Assembly (NCBI GenBank): GCA_959604825.1
Contig: CAUHCN010000043.1
Span: 1-8,375 of the forward strand
DNA: 8,375 nucleotides
DNA from: an uncultured Collinsella sp.
Lineage (GTDB): Bacteria > Actinomycetota > Coriobacteriia > Coriobacteriales > Coriobacteriaceae
Direction: 5' to 3'
The first letter of the stretch is position 1; each line of letters begins with the position of its first letter. Position numbers and translations under genes: made by a program. The notes under the pieces were generated by a model, which was not told the DNA's origin, did not search any database, and worked only from the letters and a program-made list of their open reading frames with translations. Shown in pieces: positions 5,683-8,375 of the stretch.

Positions 5683-6684
5683 ATGGCAGATTGCAAACGC
5701 TATAAGGTAGCCGCGATCGACCTGGGAACAGTGTCGTCGCGACTGGTGTTAGCGCAGGTCGAGGCCGGGGCGATCGTGGAATCGTCCAAGCATACCGAGA
5801 TCACCGACTTGGGCGAGGGCGTGGACGCGACGGGCCGCTTTTGCGAGGCGGCCGTCGAGCGTGTGCTCGCCGCGTGTCGCATGTTTGTGGACGAGGCGCA
5901 TGCCTTTGGGGCCGTGTGCATCTGCACCACGTGCACGAGTGCCGCGCGCGATGCGTCCAATGCCGCCCTGCTGCTGGACGGCCTGCGCGAGCTGGGGCTC
6001 GAACCGCAGGTGATTCCGGGCGAGGTCGAGGCACGCCTGACGTTTTTTGGCGTGGCGCACGACTTTGCCGGCGAGCGCATTATTGTTGCCGATTCGGGTG
6101 GCGGATCCACGGAGCTCGCGACGGGCGTCTATGCGCCGGAGCGTGGCGTCTTTGCGCTAGAAGGGACGCGCTCGCTGGACATCGGTTGTCGCCGCGTGAC
6201 GGAGCGGTTCTTCTCGGCGCTGCCGCCTGCGGACGGCGAGCTTGCTGCCGCTGCCGCGTGGGCAGGTGAGCAGTTCGCCGCCTATTTTGAAGGCCTGCCC
6301 AGCGACTTTGAGCGCGCCGAACGCCTGGTCGCCGTGGGCGGCACGGTGACTACGCTGGTGGCTCTGGTCCACGAGCTGGAGCCGTATGATTCGAGCTTCG
6401 TGCACCTGCGCGAGCTTTCGCTGGAGCAGGTCTCGGCCGCTATCGAGCGCATGTCCACGCTGGACGCGGACAGCATCGCCGCGCTACCGGGTGTGCAGCC
6501 CAAACGCGCGGGCGTGATCTTGGCTGGCGCCGTGGTAATCCGCGAGCTCATGCGAGCCGGCGGCTACGACACGCTCACCGTAAGCGAGAACAGCCTCCTC
6601 GCCGGCATGGCCGCCGCCATCAACGAGGTTCTCGACGGCGCGACTCCCACCATCGCCTGGACCCCGAGCCTGAGCGCCCTTTAA
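5683..6684 (+). CDS. Ppx/GppA-family exopolyphosphatase / pppGpp phosphatase
   Basis: Cytoplasmic phosphatase of the ASKHA fold; family members remove terminal phosphate from polyphosphate or convert pppGpp to ppGpp. At 333 residues it is the short form: only the two ASKHA domains, without the C-terminal HD-like domain of E. coli Ppx (about 510 residues). Motifs seen: AIDLGTVSSRL at 11-21 (phosphate-1 loop), TSAARDASN (conserved in the family), GEVEARLTFFG with candidate catalytic E116, DSGGGSTEL at 137-145 (phosphate-2 loop), LDIGCRRVTERF, and the VAVGGTVTTL loop. The first loop has T16-V17-S18 where many relatives have a Ser/Thr-Asn-Ser form, so the usual Asn is Val. The start is set by GGAGGGGAG (5668-5676), 6 bases before the ATG and 20 bases after the ftsB-like stop. 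I cannot tell polyphosphatase from pppGpp activity by sequence. M. tuberculosis ppx2 has the equivalent position. Confidence 0.88.
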   Translation: MADCKRYKVAAIDLGTVSSRLVLAQVEAGAIVESSKHTEITDLGEGVDATGRFCEAAVERVLAACRMFVDEAHAFGAVCICTTCTSAARDASNAALLLDGLRELGLEPQVIPGEVEARLTFFGVAHDFAGERIIVADSGGGSTELATGVYAPERGVFALEGTRSLDIGCRRVTERFFSALPPADGELAAAAAWAGEQFAAYFEGLPSDFERAERLVAVGGTVTTLVALVHELEPYDSSFVHLRELSLEQVSAAIERMSTLDADSIAALPGVQPKRAGVILAGAVVIRELMRAGGYDTLTVSENSLLAGMAAAINEVLDGATPTIAWTPSLSAL

Positions 6685-6697
6685 CCATCCCCTCATA

Positions 6698-6764
6698 AGT
6701 TGCGGTGAAATGCGGACTAAAATCGCCCTTTCGGGCCCCAACCAGTCCCTATTCCACCGCAACT
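6698..6764. repeat. Nested inverted repeat element downstream of ppx
   Basis: The outer arms AGTTGCGGTGAAAT (6698-6711) and ATTCCACCGCAACT (6751-6764) are complementary in 13 of 14 positions. Inside them GGACT (6714-6718) pairs with AGTCC (6744-6748), and at the centre GCCC (6725-6728) pairs with GGGC (6733-6736) around TTTC. The 67 bp could therefore fold into one three-tiered hairpin. It begins 14 bases after the ppx stop and has no T-run, so it is not a normal terminator, though it might slow convergent transcription from ppx and the ATPase gene. The layout suggests a small dispersed repeat of the REP or MITE kind. The outer sequence recurs at 8281-8293. Confidence 0.8.
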
Positions 6765-6769
6765 CAACA

Positions 6770-6810
6770 GCCGGCACCTAGGGACGTTTTTTCTGCCGGC
6801 ACCTGGGGAC
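6770..6810 (+). repeat. Direct repeat GCCGGCACCT(A/G)GGGAC, 25-bp period
   Basis: GCCGGCACCTAGGGAC (6770-6785) is repeated as GCCGGCACCTGGGGAC (6795-6810), 15 of 16 identical, with a T-rich spacer (6786-6794). The second copy runs on into AGTCC, so GGAC-A-GTCC (6806-6814 or so) forms a small dyad. Repeats of the form 'GGCACCTGGGGACAG' remind me of REP-like sequences that accompany RAYT (Y1 transposase-like) genes, from memory only. They lie directly beyond the stop codon of the ATPase gene. 6811-6837 shows nothing else. Confidence 0.75.
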
Positions 6811-6837
6811 AGTCCTTGCTGAGCGCCTCCGCAGCCT

Positions 6838-8139
6838 TTATGCCAGTTTGTCGATTTGCCCAATTTCCCAAAGCGGAATATTGACGAGCGTGTCCTCGTC
6901 TCTATATGCCGCCAGAGAGCTCCTCACGCAACGCTCGAGTTTGAATTTTTCGCAGGCTATTTTCAGACTCTTCGCTTTAAGGTTCTCTGCCGCCTTGACC
7001 TCAAGCGGAAGCACGGTTCCCGCATGGTCGATGGCAAAGTCGGTTTCGGCATTGCCAGAGGTAGAGGACCAATACACGGGAGTTTTGTCTTGGAGCAAAA
7101 GCTCCTGCGCGACGTATTGTTCGGTCAGCGAACCTTTGAACTCGGTAAAAACAGCGGATCCGTTAAGAACGATGGCCGGAGAGAGACCGGAGAGCGCTCC
7201 GAGGATGCCGGTGTCGATGCAGAACAGTTTGAAGCCCGAGAGGTCTTCGTAGCTCGAGAGCGGTGCCTTTAGAGCGGAAACACGTGGCACCTTATGAACG
7301 ATTCCGTAGTCCGTGAGCCACTGGAGGCTTTCCTCAAAATCGCGTGCGCGCGCTCCAGGGCGAAGGGCGCCATAGACAAACTTCTTGTTCTCCTTGGCAA
7401 GCTGGCCGGGAAGGGATTTCCAAACCAACCTCATGCGCTCGACGATGCGGGCGGGTGCATGTTTGCCAAAATCGGATTCGTAAGCCTCGATGATTTGCTG
7501 CTGAAGCCTTCGGGCTTCAATGAAGTCGCGTGTCTCGGCGAAAGCGGAGACAACTTCGGGCATACCACCGACAACAAGGTATTCCTTGAGCAAGTGCACG
7601 AGCTTTTCGGTGACGTTTGCTAGAAGGTTCATGTCTGCGGCAAGGATGGCGTCGGCGAGCGGGTTGCCGTCGACGGCGCGAACGAACTCGGCAAACCCCA
7701 TGGGACGCATGGTGAGCTGGTCGATTTTGCCGACGGGAAATGACTCGTTTTCGCGTCGGAGCGCGAGGCCCATATAGGAACCGGCTGCTACGATGTGGTA
7801 TTCTGGTGCAAGCTCGTTGAAGTACTTGAGCGAGGTGATCCCGCGTGGCGCCTCTTGGATCTCGTCGAAGATGATGAGCGTGTCTGTCGGCGTTACGGTT
7901 TGGCCACGTAGGAGCTCTATCTGGGAGATGATGCGCTTGGGGTCGAGGTCCCCATCGAACAGCGAGCGTGTGCTCGGCTCGAGCATAAAGTCAAAACGAA
8001 TGACGCTTCGATACTGCTGGCTTGCGAATTCGTTAAGAAGCCAAGTCTTTCCTGTCTGGCGGGCTCCCTTAAGCAAGAGAGGTTTGCGATTCGCCCTTGA
8101 TTTCCAAGCGATAAGTTCACTCATAAGCTGTCGTTGCAT
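6838..8139 (-). CDS. AAA_14 / DUF4143 ATPase
   Basis: A 433-residue protein with an N-terminal P-loop ATPase and a C-terminal DUF4143 domain. Walker A is GARQTGKT at 25-32 (K31); Walker B is LIIFDEIQE at 88-96 (D92, E93); AAGSYMG shortly after resembles a sensor 1 strand. The C-terminal part has E340/E346 in TEQYVAQE, D367 in ETDF and E380-V-K382 in PLEVK, the spacing of a PD-(D/E)XK nuclease-like fold, which is a known trait of DUF4143. The cellular role of this family is not established; members are scattered, multi-copy accessory genes. ATG 8139 is chosen, with GGGAGG (8144-8149) 4 bases upstream; TTG 8151 overlaps that ribosome-binding site. The DNA is less GC-rich than its neighbours (by hand count 30/60 at both 6901-6960 and 7561-7620, against 46/60 at 5941-6000), suggesting acquisition by transfer. 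It converges on ppx and is surrounded by repeats. Confidence 0.9.
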   Translation of the reverse strand: MQRQLMSELIAWKSRANRKPLLLKGARQTGKTWLLNEFASQQYRSVIRFDFMLEPSTRSLFDGDLDPKRIISQIELLRGQTVTPTDTLIIFDEIQEAPRGITSLKYFNELAPEYHIVAAGSYMGLALRRENESFPVGKIDQLTMRPMGFAEFVRAVDGNPLADAILAADMNLLANVTEKLVHLLKEYLVVGGMPEVVSAFAETRDFIEARRLQQQIIEAYESDFGKHAPARIVERMRLVWKSLPGQLAKENKKFVYGALRPGARARDFEESLQWLTDYGIVHKVPRVSALKAPLSSYEDLSGFKLFCIDTGILGALSGLSPAIVLNGSAVFTEFKGSLTEQYVAQELLLQDKTPVYWSSTSGNAETDFAIDHAGTVLPLEVKAAENLKAKSLKIACEKFKLERCVRSSLAAYRDEDTLVNIPLWEIGQIDKLA

Positions 8140-8162
8140 ATTGCCTCCCAACCCTCTCGGCT

Positions 8163-8168
8163 AGTATA
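8163..8168 (-). promoter_or_regulatory. Probable -10 box of the ATPase gene
   Basis: TATACT reads on the minus strand at 8163-8168, giving a start near 8156 and a very short leader to ATG 8139. No good -35 hexamer is found; the expected -35 position (about 8186-8191) falls inside the first of the three dyad repeats, so a bound protein would be expected to compete with or assist RNA polymerase. Confidence 0.5.
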
Positions 8169-8180
8169 AGACCATTTGGG

Positions 8181-8270
8181 CGTTTCCATCGGAAAATGTG
8201 CGAGACAACCACGTTTTTCCATCGGAAAATGTGCGATACAACCACGTTTTTTCATCGAAAAATGTGGGAG
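8181..8270 (-). repeat. Three 33-bp tandem repeats with conserved dyads, candidate operator array
   Basis: Three units, each centred on a dyad around ATC, have centres at 8189, 8222 and 8255, exactly 33 bp apart. Unit 1 is TTTCC-ATC-GGAAA, unit 2 TTTTCC-ATC-GGAAAA and unit 3 TTTTTC-ATC-GAAAAA. Between the dyads the sequence GTGCGA(G/T)ACAACCACG is repeated almost unchanged after units 1 and 2; after unit 3 it decays. In unit 3 both arms have changed together, keeping the symmetry. The array lies immediately upstream of the ATPase gene and overlaps its presumed -35 region. It most resembles multiple operators for a dimeric DNA-binding protein. It could instead be a general dispersed tandem repeat. 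Confidence 0.8.
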
Positions 8271-8280
8271 TGCCAATCTG

Positions 8281-8293
8281 AGTTGCGGTGAAA
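8281..8293 (+). repeat. Third copy of AGTTGCGGTGAAA
   Basis: AGTTGCGGTGAAA here is identical to the first 13 bases of the left arm of the nested inverted repeat at 6698, in the same orientation, and near-identical to the inverted right arm at 6764-6752. The two same-strand copies bracket the ATPase gene and its upstream repeats. No inverted partner is seen in the 80 bases to the right edge. Confidence 0.7.
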
Positions 8294-8342
8294 AAGTTCT
8301 TAAATGAGCTGGTAACCAGTCAAAAGGGGGTGCGGACGATTT

Positions 8343-8369
8343 CTTGGACCGCGCCTAGGCGTATCCAAG
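8343..8369. other. Palindromic segment at the right edge
   Basis: CTTGGA (8343-8348) and TCCAAG (8364-8369) are complementary and enclose the perfect 10-bp palindrome CGCCTAGGCG (8352-8361). The two symmetry centres differ by half a base, so they would form either a hairpin with an asymmetric internal loop or two alternative structures. A further small dyad, CTGGT-A-ACCAG, lies just to the left (about 8310-8320). Whether these belong to a terminator or control region of the next gene cannot be judged. Otherwise 8294-8375 shows nothing. Confidence 0.35.
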
Positions 8370-8375
8370 CTTCCT

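Noticed and set aside
6838..8139. Known defence or toxin-antitoxin system
   Set aside because: The ATPase has no partner gene in the window, and DUF4143 ATPases have no settled function; lower GC and nearby repeats alone are not evidence of defence.
8181..8270. CRISPR array
   Set aside because: The period is a constant 33 bp with almost the whole unit repeated; there are no unique spacers and no cas genes. It is a short tandem repeat.

Overview
The window looks like chromosomal DNA from a GC-rich actinobacterium. A Coriobacteriia (Collinsella-like) origin is my best inference, but it rests only on base composition, protein style and gene order. The order mazG - eno - ftsB/divIC-like - ppx matches the arrangement I know from actinobacteria: in Mycobacterium tuberculosis it is mazG, lpqU, eno, a DivIC-like gene, a DUF501 gene, ppx2. 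Here the lpqU and DUF501 genes are absent from the cluster.

Layout. 68-979 (minus strand) is a PHP-family, histidinol-phosphatase-like metallohydrolase with a full metal-ligand set. About 1000-1265 is non-coding and holds a long perfect-to-near-perfect inverted repeat (1095-1159). 1266-3218 (plus) is a compact probable operon: a stand-alone LarC C-terminal (LarC2-type) protein, a YfcE-type metallophosphoesterase and a two-domain MazG pyrophosphohydrolase. It closes with a clear intrinsic terminator (3225-3266). 3267-3406 carries the enolase promoter, with a 10-bp sequence repeated on both sides of the -10 box. 3407-4696 is enolase, followed by a very good terminator (4769-4800). 4892-6684 is a second operon: a membrane septation protein of the FtsB/DivIC type with long low-complexity extensions, then a Ppx/GppA phosphatase.

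After ppx the character changes. 6685-6837 is packed with repeats: a nested inverted repeat (6698-6764) and a 25-bp-period direct repeat (6770-6810). 6838-8139 (minus) is an AAA_14/DUF4143 ATPase whose DNA is visibly less GC-rich than its neighbours. Upstream of it are three dyad-symmetric repeats spaced exactly 33 bp (8181-8270), in a position that suits an operator array, and another copy of a sequence found in the nested inverted repeat (8281-8293). I read 6698-8295 as a small accessory module inserted next to a conserved housekeeping block.

Functionally, the conserved part combines glycolysis (Eno), nucleotide-pool cleaning (MazG), polyphosphate or (p)ppGpp metabolism (Ppx), cell division (FtsB/DivIC-like) and small metallo-phosphatases. 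No rRNA, tRNA, CRISPR array, transposase or integrase gene is visible.
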